Source: a virus
DNA length: 35,411 bases
Virus record (IMG/VR): IMGVR_UViG_3300012354_000010
Span: 1-35,411 of that record
Strand: one strand, 5' to 3'
Shown: one piece after another, positions 14,947 through 22,608 of the stretch
Numbering within the stretch: the first letter of the stretch is position 1
How the letters are laid out: every line of letters starts with the position of its first letter
Notes under the pieces: generated by a model
Databases searched by the model: none
Seen by the model: only the letters and a program-made list of their open reading frames with translations
What the model was told of the DNA's origin: nothing
Made by a program: the position numbers and the translations under genes

Positions 14947-15408
14947 TTAACTTTTTGTAAGTCGCTTTGGGTCCCACTGCGTATAGAGCGCCCACTGAGC
15001 TTCGGCCAGCGACATCTTGTTGGAACAGACCCTGGAATGCAGATCGTTTTCTACCTTGTCCTTCTTGCGTGCATCATCCCAAGGTTCGGGCCAGAGGTTC
15101 CTATAGTCCTTTGGATTACCCCCTACTTCAAGCGCAATCCAGTGGTCTTCCTCGTAGTGACTCGGGTCCTTATCGACGTACTGAGTGTCGTCACCAAGCT
15201 GCGACATCTTTAGTCGGTGCGTGTAGTCGTTGCTTGGCCTGATTGTCTTTGTGTATCCAGGAGTACAGATGGTTGTCCTGATAGTACTCTGTCGCACGTC
15301 CGCATTGAGTAGGTAGCTTGGCACGTGACCCTTTGAACGCGAAAGTGCAGCAGCCCCTGCAACTAAGAGTGCGCCAGCTACAACAACTGCGATGCTACGT
15401 TTGTACAT
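14947..15408 (-). CDS. predicted exported HNH-like nuclease
   Basis: A 153-residue protein with an N-terminal export or membrane signal: Lys-Arg, then IAVVVAGALLVAGAAAL (residues about 6-22). The C-terminal half holds EEDHWIALEVGG, NLWPEPW and KDKVENDLHSRVC, the pattern of small secreted bacterial HNH-type nucleases with an acidic-His pair, an Asn-Leu-Trp-Pro turn and a downstream Lys/His helix. The ATG at 15408 follows GGGGAA; a TTG one codon upstream is also in frame. It may act outside the membrane on incoming DNA or host wall-associated DNA. Confidence 0.65.
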   Translation of the reverse strand: MYKRSIAVVVAGALLVAGAAALSRSKGHVPSYLLNADVRQSTIRTTICTPGYTKTIRPSNDYTHRLKMSQLGDDTQYVDKDPSHYEEDHWIALEVGGNPKDYRNLWPEPWDDARKKDKVENDLHSRVCSNKMSLAEAQWALYTQWDPKRLTKS

Positions 15409-15434
15409 CAATTCCCCGTCAAACTTGGACTACA

Positions 15435-15513
15435 GCCGTGTGGTGGTCCGTAGTAGCTGCCAGGGCATTGAAGATCCTGAATGCCCAGGGAATTACCCAG
15501 ACCACCACACCGC
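15435..15513. repeat. dispersed palindromic element, copy C (complete)
   Basis: A complete 79-base inverted repeat. Outer arms at 15435-15448 and 15500-15513 match at 13 of 14 positions (GCCGTGTGGTGGTC-type). The central block at 15463-15486 is itself nearly palindromic, with GGGCATT and AATGCCC ends around GATC. The intervening spacers are not similar. It lies 26 bases upstream of the exported nuclease gene and 15 bases after the end of the 15529-15807 gene. Confidence 0.85.
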
Positions 15514-15528
15514 TTGTAATCTGTCGAA

Positions 15529-15807
15529 TTAATCCTGGTGTCCGTTGAGCTTCATTTCGGGTGGAACAAAGCCTACGACTTCGAGGCCTCCGTTTGCAAG
15601 TCGACAAGCTTGAGCAGCTTGAGTCAGTCCTGAAGCAATCATTTCAACTACTGCGGGAACCGATTCTGCCGGAATGAGCAGCGTGGTTTGTAGCGATCCG
15701 CTCGTGACGATCATGGCGGGAGTCTTGAACCCCCGCTGGTCTTGGCCGATCCCAAACTGAACAATTACGTTCGGGGCCTGTACCTGACCTTGAACGGGCT
15801 CAGTCAT
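15529..15807 (-). CDS. unknown protein, 92 residues
   Basis: A small protein that overlaps the QueC stop by 8 bases and starts MTEPVQGQVQAPNVIVQFG. It reads as a beta-sheet half (VIVQF, AMIVTSGSLQTTLLI) followed by an amphipathic helix (AVVEMIASGLTQAAQAC). No motif suggests an enzyme. The fold size resembles small phage regulators, but I do not recognise it. Confidence 0.6.
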   Translation of the reverse strand: MTEPVQGQVQAPNVIVQFGIGQDQRGFKTPAMIVTSGSLQTTLLIPAESVPAVVEMIASGLTQAAQACRLANGGLEVVGFVPPEMKLNGHQD

Positions 15808-16693
15808 TTGACTTCCTCACTGCTGTCCTCCAGAACTCGGTGTTCTCGTACTCCGTCTGGTCGATTGGTATGCACGTTCCAACGGGTCGGTCTCCGTCAT
15901 TCCAACGAGTAATTGCCACATCGATTGCTTCAAGACGCTCGACGCAAGTACCACACTTGCCGCAGTGCTTGCCCCCGCCTCTGTAGCACGACCACGTCAG
16001 ATGAAGGGGCACACCCAGTTCGAGGGCGCGGTAGGCAATGTCTGCCTTGGAGGCGTACAGGAACGGTGCATAGATAGCATCGCCATCGCTTTCGCCCTCT
16101 TCATTGAGGGGGAAACTGTGAAAGCCCTCAGTACCTTTGGTAATTGTGTTGCACACCGAAGAGACGAACTCCGGCCTGCAATCTGGATAGATGGCGTGGT
16201 CGCCCGAGTGGACGCCAATGCCAATACATTTCGCCTTCTCGTTGACTGCAACGCCCGCAGCGATACTGAGCATGATCATGTTCCTGTTCGGAACGACCGT
16301 GGCCTTCATGCTCTCTTCGTCGTAGCTGCCTTCGGGCACCTCGATCGGAGGCTTTGCATAGTCGTATATGTTGATGGGCTTGCCGACCTTGAGGTTCTCG
16401 CCATCTGTCAGCAGTTCATGAGTGCCTGAAGGCAATGACGTAAGGGCACTATTCGAAATTAGGTGTGTTAGTCCAGTCAGGTTGATAATGTCATGCTTGA
16501 GACGAAGGTTTTGTGCGGTAATCATTGCGTACTTCAGCTCTTTGACGTGTCGCTGTCCGTAGTTGAACGACAGTAGGTGTGGACAATAACCCTCTTCAAG
16601 CATGTCGTACACGAGTGTGGTTGAATCTAGACCGCCGCTCACAATGGCAATGCTGTCTGTTTCCATCAGCTTCTCCCCTTTTGGTGCGTTCAT
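15800..16693 (-). CDS. queC: 7-cyano-7-deazaguanine (preQ0) synthase
   Basis: A 297-residue ATP-dependent enzyme turning 7-carboxy-7-deazaguanine and ammonia into preQ0. SGGLDST (19-25) is the PP-loop, VVPNRNMI (133-140) and VHSGDHAIYPDCRPEF the substrate region, and C236, C244, C247 and C250 the zinc site. It is longer than typical QueC (~230), with extra sequence around residues 85-128 and at the C-terminus. No glutamine amidotransferase domain is fused, so the expected product is preQ0. The ATG at 16693 overlaps the primase stop (ATGA) after GGAGAAA; the ATG at 16666 also has a good GGGGAG site. Confidence 0.9.
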   Translation of the reverse strand: MNAPKGEKLMETDSIAIVSGGLDSTTLVYDMLEEGYCPHLLSFNYGQRHVKELKYAMITAQNLRLKHDIINLTGLTHLISNSALTSLPSGTHELLTDGENLKVGKPINIYDYAKPPIEVPEGSYDEESMKATVVPNRNMIMLSIAAGVAVNEKAKCIGIGVHSGDHAIYPDCRPEFVSSVCNTITKGTEGFHSFPLNEEGESDGDAIYAPFLYASKADIAYRALELGVPLHLTWSCYRGGGKHCGKCGTCVERLEAIDVAITRWNDGDRPVGTCIPIDQTEYENTEFWRTAVRKSND

Positions 16694-18879
16694 GTTTTCT
16701 CCGGTCCTACAGCGTAGTATCCCTTTCCCCTCCCGGTGGAAGTCGTGTACACAAGCATACGTTGTTCAATGGTATTGAATATTGCGTTTGCTTGCGTTGC
16801 CGTGAGGTGATAAGCCTGCATAATTTGACTTCGGGTAGACCCAGGACGTGCCTTTATTAGGCCCATAATGCGTTCGACGGTTCGTTCGTCAGCGGTCTTG
16901 CCAACGCCATTGATAATGTCTACTGCGTAGGCACGCCAAGTATCTCCGTAGGTCATGGCCTTCAGAAGGTGCTCCAGTTCTACTGTGACATTCTCGGGGT
17001 TCTGATCTTCCGCAGCGGCTATTAGGACCGCAGCTTTTAGTACTGACTTGCTCAGACGATCGTAGACAGGCGTCATAATTTCTGGACGCTCTGACTCAAC
17101 GCCAAAGTGTAGCATTGCCCGTTCGAACTGCGCATAGCGAGTCCAGGCTTCTGTAGTAAGTCTTGCATCCCATTTCTTTGGGGCGGGAATGGTAACGCCA
17201 GTTACTTTAATGAGCGTGTCTTGTACAACGTGATAGTGGTCCACAATGTTCTGCATTTCGTCAACGAGTGCATTGCGATTGCCAATGTCACGTTCTGTTG
17301 GAGGTCCCAATGGTTGAAGCTTGTTAACATCCGATTCTGCAGTCAGGAAGATGAACCGAGGAAGGAAGCCCGACGATACGTGCTCCAAAGTCACCAACGA
17401 TTGCATTCGGTTTTTAATTCCCCCAGCGAACACAATCAGGATTGGGTCCTTCACTTCAATGGTTTCCTTGCGCAGGATCCTCTTCTGTGTTCTTCCGTCG
17501 TACAGCTTCGTTAGTAGCTCGGACATTCCTGCCATGTAGTCACGTTTGGACATCGACTCTAGCAGTCCTGTTACTTCGTCGCGTAGGAAGATAGAGGACC
17601 TGTTGGGGCGTACTGAAAGTCCAGTCAACAATCCTTCAATGGAACCGTCTGCGGTTGCCATAATAGCGTCAGGGTCGACCTCAGCTAGGAGATCGGCCGA
17701 GATGTCCATGGCAGTAGACTTTCTAGTCAAGGTCGTATCGCCCAACAGCATAAACCACAAGTTAGGCAGTATTCGACCGAAGGATGTCCGTAGGACAACA
17801 CAATTCGCTAGTAGTGCTGATAGTATGACGAAGGCCCCAGCCTGATGGTACTGAACAGCTGCATCGCCAAGCCCGGAAGCCCATTCGATGTACCTCTCGA
17901 CGAAGGTTTGTTTGTCTGCAACACTCTTGATTTCCTCGTCGGAAAGAATAGGTCCGAGGACACTTTCAGGTGCAACAACGGCCTGTAGGTTCTGCCGGTA
18001 CTTAGTATGAGCTCTTCCGATGTCCTTCCATAGATCGTTAGGTCTCCCGTCACGTGCAAACTTGTTGTAGGCCGAATCTCTCGCTACCTTGAAGACTTCT
18101 TCCCGAGACAGACCTACCTCGAAAAGGGTCACTTCTAGACTGAAGAGTGTTTTACTCCAGTCTTCGCCTTCTTCAGGCTTGGCTTCAAGTTGTGCCCAGA
18201 CGCGATCAGGGACTCTTTCTGCGAACCGAGCTAGAATTTCCTCGCTCGACTCCGTTGGTAGGTCTTCCTCTAGTGGCGATTCTATGTAGTCTACGCCTAC
18301 TGGTTCGGGGTACTTCGAGAAGTCTTGGACTCGATAATTTCTGACACCTACACCAATGATCTTAACTAGGGGACTACCTGAATACTTGTGGTTGTACGTT
18401 CCTGGTATACGTAGTACCTGCGAAAGGTCCCACCCTGACTTGTCAACTCCGAGGTCTGCATGGCTGTATGCAATGCGCTTCGAGATGCCTTGGGCCGTAG
18501 TGGGATCGGTTGATTCCTCAAATATCCAGTAGGCCTGGTACCTGTCCGGTGAACTCTGGACCTCTATGGAGGCTGGAGTTGATAGTGATTCCGGACGGCA
18601 TGTATCTAGATCAGCCCAGGCACAGGGGCAGGATACAACGTCGTTCTTAGTCCTCCTGGTAGTTGAAAGTAGTTGGGGACAAAAGTAAACGTCGAACGTT
18701 TCTCTCTTCGAGAGACAGAACTCTGACAGCTCGGCTAAGGACTTCGGCCACTCGAAGAAGCAGTCGCGCCATACTTTCTTTTCTCTGTCGAAGAGAGAAA
18801 TGCAAATGAACCCTTTGCCAGATACGCTGCCAAACATGACAGCAAAGAAAGTCTGTATTACATCGAAGTCCTCAGTCAC
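16690..18879 (-). CDS. primase-helicase (AEP primase fused to DUF3987-type ATPase)
   Basis: A 729-residue replication protein. The N-terminal ~200 residues look like an archaeo-eukaryotic-type primase: WADLD (D90, D92) and SGWDLSQVLRIPGTYNHK. The middle holds a RecA-like ATPase with Walker A GDTTLTRKST (Lys387) and Walker B IFLRDEVTG about 45 residues later. The last ~65 residues form a winged helix (RSQIMQAYHLTATQANAIF). I start at the GTG at 18879, 10 bases after GAGGG, because longer in-frame sequence runs into the tRNA-like gene. It overlaps QueC, so primer synthesis, unwinding and base-modification genes share a transcript. Confidence 0.8.
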   Translation of the reverse strand: MTEDFDVIQTFFAVMFGSVSGKGFICISLFDREKKVWRDCFFEWPKSLAELSEFCLSKRETFDVYFCPQLLSTTRRTKNDVVSCPCAWADLDTCRPESLSTPASIEVQSSPDRYQAYWIFEESTDPTTAQGISKRIAYSHADLGVDKSGWDLSQVLRIPGTYNHKYSGSPLVKIIGVGVRNYRVQDFSKYPEPVGVDYIESPLEEDLPTESSEEILARFAERVPDRVWAQLEAKPEEGEDWSKTLFSLEVTLFEVGLSREEVFKVARDSAYNKFARDGRPNDLWKDIGRAHTKYRQNLQAVVAPESVLGPILSDEEIKSVADKQTFVERYIEWASGLGDAAVQYHQAGAFVILSALLANCVVLRTSFGRILPNLWFMLLGDTTLTRKSTAMDISADLLAEVDPDAIMATADGSIEGLLTGLSVRPNRSSIFLRDEVTGLLESMSKRDYMAGMSELLTKLYDGRTQKRILRKETIEVKDPILIVFAGGIKNRMQSLVTLEHVSSGFLPRFIFLTAESDVNKLQPLGPPTERDIGNRNALVDEMQNIVDHYHVVQDTLIKVTGVTIPAPKKWDARLTTEAWTRYAQFERAMLHFGVESERPEIMTPVYDRLSKSVLKAAVLIAAAEDQNPENVTVELEHLLKAMTYGDTWRAYAVDIINGVGKTADERTVERIMGLIKARPGSTRSQIMQAYHLTATQANAIFNTIEQRMLVYTTSTGRGKGYYAVGPEKT

Positions 18880-18913
18880 ACATGTCTCACCCTCTTCTGT
18901 TAGTTCACTTCGT

Positions 18914-19022
18914 GGGCCCGGCGGGAATCGAACCCGCGGAGAGCACATTGTGGGCTGTGCTCCAGTTTGCACTGAGGCTGGGGAAGTTAAGTGCAAACGC
19001 TCTACCATTGAGCTACGGACCC
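18914..19022 (-). tRNA. tRNA-like gene with aberrant anticodon region
   Basis: Read leftward, the acceptor stem is perfect (GGGTCCG at the 5' end with CGGGCCC at the 3' end, one G-U). The D arm is canonical (GCTC-AATGGTA-GAGC) and the T arm exact (GCGGG-TTCGATT-CCCGC). Between them are two long hairpins instead of one anticodon arm: an 8-base-pair stem with a 16-base loop (TTTGCACT/AGTGCAAA) and a 7-base-pair stem with an 8-base loop (GAGCACA/TGTGCTC). The gene is 109 bases, CCA is not encoded, and no normal 7-base anticodon loop is present. It may be a tRNA with an insertion or a tRNA mimic. Confidence 0.6.
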
Positions 19023-19026
19023 AGGA

Positions 19027-19079
19027 CCTCCGCCGTTGTTACTGAGGTGTTACAGTCATCTCGGTAACAACGGCGGAGG
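19027..19079. ncRNA. 16-base-pair perfect hairpin upstream of tRNA-like gene
   Basis: CCTCCGCCGTTGTTAC at 19027-19042 pairs perfectly with 19064-19079, and pairing can extend inward by T-G and GAG/CTC. It lies 4 bases from the tRNA-like 5' end on the leftward transcript. It could be a terminator, a processing signal or part of a larger RNA; no U-run follows in either direction. Confidence 0.65.
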
Positions 19080-19084
19080 CTTTA

Positions 19085-19173
19085 GTGCAGACGTCAAGGT
19101 CGTCGCAGAATCCCTTCGGTGACCGGACAAATCCCTTACTACCGAATTCGTTTTGCTCGCTTGACGTCTGCAC
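19085..19173. ncRNA. structured RNA element with nested stems
   Basis: A 14-base-pair outer stem (GTGCAGACGTCAAG at 19085-19098 with 19160-19173) encloses an inner TTCGGT/ACCGAA stem (19115-19120 with 19141-19146). AATCCCTT occurs twice inside. It lies between the stop of the 19183-19695 gene and the hairpin at 19027, with no reading frame of interest. Covariation evidence is lacking; the length of the perfect outer stem makes chance unlikely. Confidence 0.55.
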
Positions 19174-19182
19174 GCTCTGTTG

Positions 19183-19695
19183 CTACTTCAGGAAGGTTAC
19201 GCCTTCTGCTGCTGAAGTAGCCTTGCCTGCCGTAGTGCTACCGACCGACTTCCAGGCGCTAGTAGGAAAGTAGCTCTTTGGCTCAAAGCGCGGGCTGTAC
19301 GTCTGACCATCGCTACCCTTCGTCTCGCCCTTCTTTATTCCGACAACAACGAGTTCCTGCCCGAGGAACCATTCCGGTTCGGGAACCTCTAGGTCACCTG
19401 CACCATCGATGGTGTAACCAAGGGCCTTCAGGATCTGAACGATGCTGTACAACGCACCCTCGAAGAGCATGACGTTGGCCCAGCACTTGCGGTCGATGTA
19501 TTTACCTGCGGCCACATCGTCGATTACAGTGAACTGCATGCCGTAGTACGGATCGCCGTTGTGCTTTTCGGACGTGGAGAAGCGAAGCTCGACGTCGGAA
19601 ATCGCACAGAGGTACTTACCTCCCGGCAACGGTTCGGGATCGCGGGGGGTAGCGTCAGCTTCCTTGCCGGACATATTTACGCGAATGCCTGACAT
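19183..19695 (-). CDS. DUF669-type protein, probable single-stranded DNA-binding
   Basis: A 170-residue protein beginning MSGIRVNMSGKEADATPRDPEPLPGGKYLCAISDVELRF in form. The beta-barrel-like middle (YGMQFTVIDDVAAGKYIDRKCWANVM) and helix SIVQILKALGYTI match phage DUF669 proteins, thought to bind single-stranded DNA in recombination modules. The C-terminus is Lys/Thr/Ser-rich and flexible. It lies 5 bases downstream of the Sak4-like recombinase gene, a common pairing. The family assignment is by pattern. Confidence 0.65.
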   Translation of the reverse strand: MSGIRVNMSGKEADATPRDPEPLPGGKYLCAISDVELRFSTSEKHNGDPYYGMQFTVIDDVAAGKYIDRKCWANVMLFEGALYSIVQILKALGYTIDGAGDLEVPEPEWFLGQELVVVGIKKGETKGSDGQTYSPRFEPKSYFPTSAWKSVGSTTAGKATSAAEGVTFLK

Positions 19696-19700
19696 GTGTT

Positions 19701-20507
19701 TTACCCTTTCGGAACGAGACTTTTGGTGGAGGCGAGGTCGTGGTCAGGTTCTGAGTTCTTAATGAGTCCGTACAACTGTTGCATTGATGGATTTCCGATT
19801 TTTAACGGAAGTGTGTATTTCTTTCCAATGCGTGACTTCGCTGCAATGTCGGATGTCCTGTCCGTCTGCATAATCCGTGTTGGTACTCCGTCTATATCCT
19901 CCTTGGAGTAGTAAAAGACATAATCAAAGAAGCCAGGAATCTCCATAGCAAGTTTGCCAGAGAGCGCTGGCATCTTGATCGGTCGGTTCATCTTGTCTCT
20001 GTCGATACGTACGAGTGCCGTGAAGATTGTGTTCATGGGCAAGTCACGGTAAGCCCTTACGAACCTACGAATCTGACTTGCACTCTTATTCCATTCCTGC
20101 AGCCCCGTAATGTCGCGGTCTCGATCGGGTTTTTCCCTAACTAGGTCTTCCATGATCTGTTCGACGTTGAACTTCTGGATTTCGGTCAGGGAGTCTAGAA
20201 CGACTGTTTGGTAGGGATGTTTTCCTACCTTAAGTTCTTCGAGAACTTGTCGGAGTTCGTCCCAGGTGGTCACGCGTACAACGTCAATGCTTGGGAAGTC
20301 CCGGAGGCTTAGGGTGCCCGCCTCGCAGTCGACGAAGAGCACCTTGCGCATCTCGGGGACGTCGTCGGCTTGACCACTCAGGTATGTTTTGCCGACTCCC
20401 CAATCCCCGTAGACCATCATGTTGAAGCTGAACTCGAGTTCGTGTACCTTACGAACTGCAAGTCCACCTAACCTAGTTGGTGTCAGAGGTTGGTCTAGGA
20501 TCGTCAT
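19701..20507 (-). CDS. Sak4-like RecA-fold single-strand annealing ATPase
   Basis: A 268-residue ATPase starting at the ATG at 20507 after AGGAAG (six extra in-frame codons upstream begin with GTG). Walker A is GDWGVGKT (34-41) and Walker B is TVVLDSLTEIQ, followed by a RecA-core layout with TALVRIDRDK and a conserved 'MPALSGKLAMEIPGFFDYVF' segment. This matches the AAA_24/Sak4 family of phage recombinases, which anneal or exchange strands. Its neighbours, a DUF669 protein and a Cas4-like exonuclease, complete a typical recombination set. Confidence 0.8.
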   Translation of the reverse strand: MTILDQPLTPTRLGGLAVRKVHELEFSFNMMVYGDWGVGKTYLSGQADDVPEMRKVLFVDCEAGTLSLRDFPSIDVVRVTTWDELRQVLEELKVGKHPYQTVVLDSLTEIQKFNVEQIMEDLVREKPDRDRDITGLQEWNKSASQIRRFVRAYRDLPMNTIFTALVRIDRDKMNRPIKMPALSGKLAMEIPGFFDYVFYYSKEDIDGVPTRIMQTDRTSDIAAKSRIGKKYTLPLKIGNPSMQQLYGLIKNSEPDHDLASTKSLVPKG

Positions 20508-20588
20508 GTACCACTTCCTATCCACTTACCTAGAAGGTTATTTACCTTTTCCAGGAGAAAGGATAATAGTCTGTGATGCCTCCGAAAC

Positions 20589-21905
20589 TCAGCCACGGCT
20601 TCTCTTATCTGTACTAAGCTCTACGTTCTCCCAGTACTTGTACGCACGCTTCTCGTACATTGAGTCTAGCATGTACTGGAAGTCTTCACCTCGGTTCTGT
20701 GCGAGACACGGAGCCTTGTAGGCACAAGTCTGACAGGCAAATCGTCCAGGCGATGGATAGATGCGCTTGTTGGGATCAATGATGTCTAGTGCCTCGAGCC
20801 AGATGTTTACACCTGCGTTGTACAGTTCGAAGCCATTGCGGCTGATTTGACTGCGCTTGTGGTAGACAGGCCCCTCGTTGTGCAGGTACTGTAGGAACTC
20901 CTCGTATAGTCCATCCTCGTAGGCCTGAGGGTCGTTCTGAGAAACGATGCGCTGGTACGTTTCGTAGTCAGTGTCCTGCTGCTTGTTAACGCTGAACCTA
21001 CGGCCAAGGCGCATAGACTTCAAGGGTTCAGGCTCAAGTGGATATCCCTTCTTGAGCTCCGCATAGACGAATCCAGCTACTGGTATATGACCACCATTGA
21101 GGCGCCCCAGTAGGTCTATAGCCCAACAGTACGAAGTTATCTGGTCATCCAAAAGCATGAAGTCGTCTTCGGACCCTGGCTCGGCCGTGAAGACCCTAAT
21201 CGTTGTCTTCCAGTCCCAGATCCAGTAGTGGCCTTCAGTGTCCACTGCGAGCATGTCGATACGGCCACCGTACGTTAGCGGTAGGCCCTTCCAGGGAGTA
21301 CAGAAGAGCCTATCCTTTTCTGGGTCTCCGGTTAGCTCCTGGATACTTTCTACGTGTGCAGATTGGTCTAGTCCTTGCCAGTACCGGACCTGCCTACGCC
21401 AGCACAGTTTGCACTTGCAGTAGGTGGGCTGCCCCTGTGGGTCGAGGATCGGAACCTCAAAGGGAACTTCGACACCGATTGGCGTGAATCCCTGATCGTA
21501 GTATGGCAACACCTGACTGGCGTAGTACCGGAGCATTCCCAGACCTAGTGTGATCTGGTCCTCGTACTGGGCCATCTTCTCGGGGTCAGGTTCTGCGAAG
21601 CTATTGAGCTCAAGGTATCGCTGACGCTGTTCCTTAACGGAAGTCTTGAAGGCCATAAGGGCAAGGGCTGTAGCGGTTTCGCGATCGTTCCAAGTCCTTG
21701 GGTCGTACAGTTCCTGCATGCCCTTATGAAAAGCAATACCGAACTCGAAGTAGTGAGGGGTAGTCAGAGGGTAGTACCCTTGGTTGAAGACGTAGTTGTG
21801 ACGACGTAGACATCCCCGATGTGAAAGGCGTTCGCTAGTGTGAATCGAGTGGACTAGCCCTTTGTCAATAGAGTCATTAACGTCTTGCCACCATTCATTA
21901 TTCAC
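20589..21905 (-). CDS. Cas4-like PD-(D/E)XK exonuclease with iron-sulfur cluster
   Basis: A 438-residue nuclease. GGRIDMLAV and WIWDWKTT supply the Asp and the Asp-x-Lys of the PD-(D/E)XK core. C32 near the N-terminus plus FACQTCAYKAPC near the C-terminus (three Cys) give the four-cysteine iron-sulfur pattern of Cas4/AddB enzymes. A further CKCKLC sits in the middle. It would resect DNA ends for the Sak4-like protein. It is the first gene after the promoter at 21942-21971. No CRISPR repeats or other cas genes are visible, so a phage recombination role is more likely than adaptation. Confidence 0.78.
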   Translation of the reverse strand: MNNEWWQDVNDSIDKGLVHSIHTSERLSHRGCLRRHNYVFNQGYYPLTTPHYFEFGIAFHKGMQELYDPRTWNDRETATALALMAFKTSVKEQRQRYLELNSFAEPDPEKMAQYEDQITLGLGMLRYYASQVLPYYDQGFTPIGVEVPFEVPILDPQGQPTYCKCKLCWRRQVRYWQGLDQSAHVESIQELTGDPEKDRLFCTPWKGLPLTYGGRIDMLAVDTEGHYWIWDWKTTIRVFTAEPGSEDDFMLLDDQITSYCWAIDLLGRLNGGHIPVAGFVYAELKKGYPLEPEPLKSMRLGRRFSVNKQQDTDYETYQRIVSQNDPQAYEDGLYEEFLQYLHNEGPVYHKRSQISRNGFELYNAGVNIWLEALDIIDPNKRIYPSPGRFACQTCAYKAPCLAQNRGEDFQYMLDSMYEKRAYKYWENVELSTDKRSRG

Positions 21906-21941
21906 GTTTGCCGCCCGTTTGAGTATCTCTAGTGTATCTTA

Positions 21942-21971
21942 ATTATACCTAGTGTTCAGCTGAAAACTCAA
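21942..21971 (-). promoter_or_regulatory. leftward sigma70-like promoter
   Basis: On the minus strand, TTGAGT (21971-21966) and a perfect TATAAT (21947-21942) are 18 bases apart, about 37 bases upstream of the Cas4-like start. The -35 box overlaps the end of the preceding gene. TATAATTAAG is shared with the promoter at 31868, and ACTTGAGTTT with that at 34036. Confidence 0.8.
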
Positions 21972-22213
21972 GTCCCAGTTTGGAAAGCTGAAGGGTTCAT
22001 CACAGGCTTTTCGACAGGATTGACTGTGTGTTCCCATTTAGGAAAGCACGCCTTACAGCGACGATTTTTGAGGAATACCAGTGCTTGCCTTGGCGTTATT
22101 TTTACAACTCTCTTGGACGACCAAAGGGCGATCCCGCAAATCGTTTCGTCGCCGCTAGGACTGATCCCGTGAGGATCGTCGTAGGGAGTAAACATGTACA
22201 GAGTTTCGGTCAT
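21968..22213 (-). CDS. small CxxC protein, unknown
   Basis: An 81-residue protein starting at the ATG at 22213 (TGATG with the preceding stop). 'DETICGIALW' and 'KNRRCKACFPKW' give three Cys, two of them in a CxxC with a nearby His, perhaps half of a zinc site. 'VVKITPRQALVFLKNRRC' is a basic helix. No family is recognised. Its final codons overlap the promoter for the recombination operon. Confidence 0.55.
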   Translation of the reverse strand: MTETLYMFTPYDDPHGISPSGDETICGIALWSSKRVVKITPRQALVFLKNRRCKACFPKWEHTVNPVEKPVMNPSAFQTGT

Positions 22214-22608
22214 CACTCACCAGTTCCTTCAACCACCTGTAGGGTGTCGCATGGTATTGTCTCTCCACACTCAACGCAGTAGGTGCCTACGAGACCTCCT
22301 GGTCCTCGCTCTACTGAATGCCAACTGGCAATGCGCCCTAGACGTTCACGGAGCAGGAGCACCTCAGACAGCAGCAGGTACGCGCGGGCGTCCACGTGCG
22401 CGCTGTAGCCCTCACCCTCCGGTATGCCCGCGAGGTCGAGCAGATGGTGTACCGTCCGGGCCTCCTGCATCACCTCGTTGACGCCGTTGCAGCAGTCCTC
22501 GAACTTTCCGTCGATCATGGCCCCGTACTGCTCACCGTCAACGATGTTCAGGTGCTTATGCGGCTTCGTGGACAGCTCTTGAATCAACGTCCAGTTGACC
22601 TCAGTCAT
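22213..22608 (-). CDS. unknown protein with C-terminal zinc ribbon
   Basis: A 131-residue mainly helical protein ending in YCVECGETIPC, a short zinc-ribbon-like Cys set near the C-terminus; C38/C39 occur earlier (EDCCNG). The middle of the gene is visibly richer in G and C than its neighbours (about 22350-22500), suggesting a separate origin. Start ATG at 22608 overlaps the next gene's stop by 8 bases. Function unknown. Confidence 0.55.
   Translation of the reverse strand: MTEVNWTLIQELSTKPHKHLNIVDGEQYGAMIDGKFEDCCNGVNEVMQEARTVHHLLDLAGIPEGEGYSAHVDARAYLLLSEVLLLRERLGRIASWHSVERGPGGLVGTYCVECGETIPCDTLQVVEGTGE

Noticed and set aside
18914-19022. The tRNA-like gene as an amber suppressor that rescues the TAG in the helicase
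   Set aside because: No CTA anticodon lies in a normal 7-base loop; the nearest loop-like triplet (TTA) would read UAA, not UAG.
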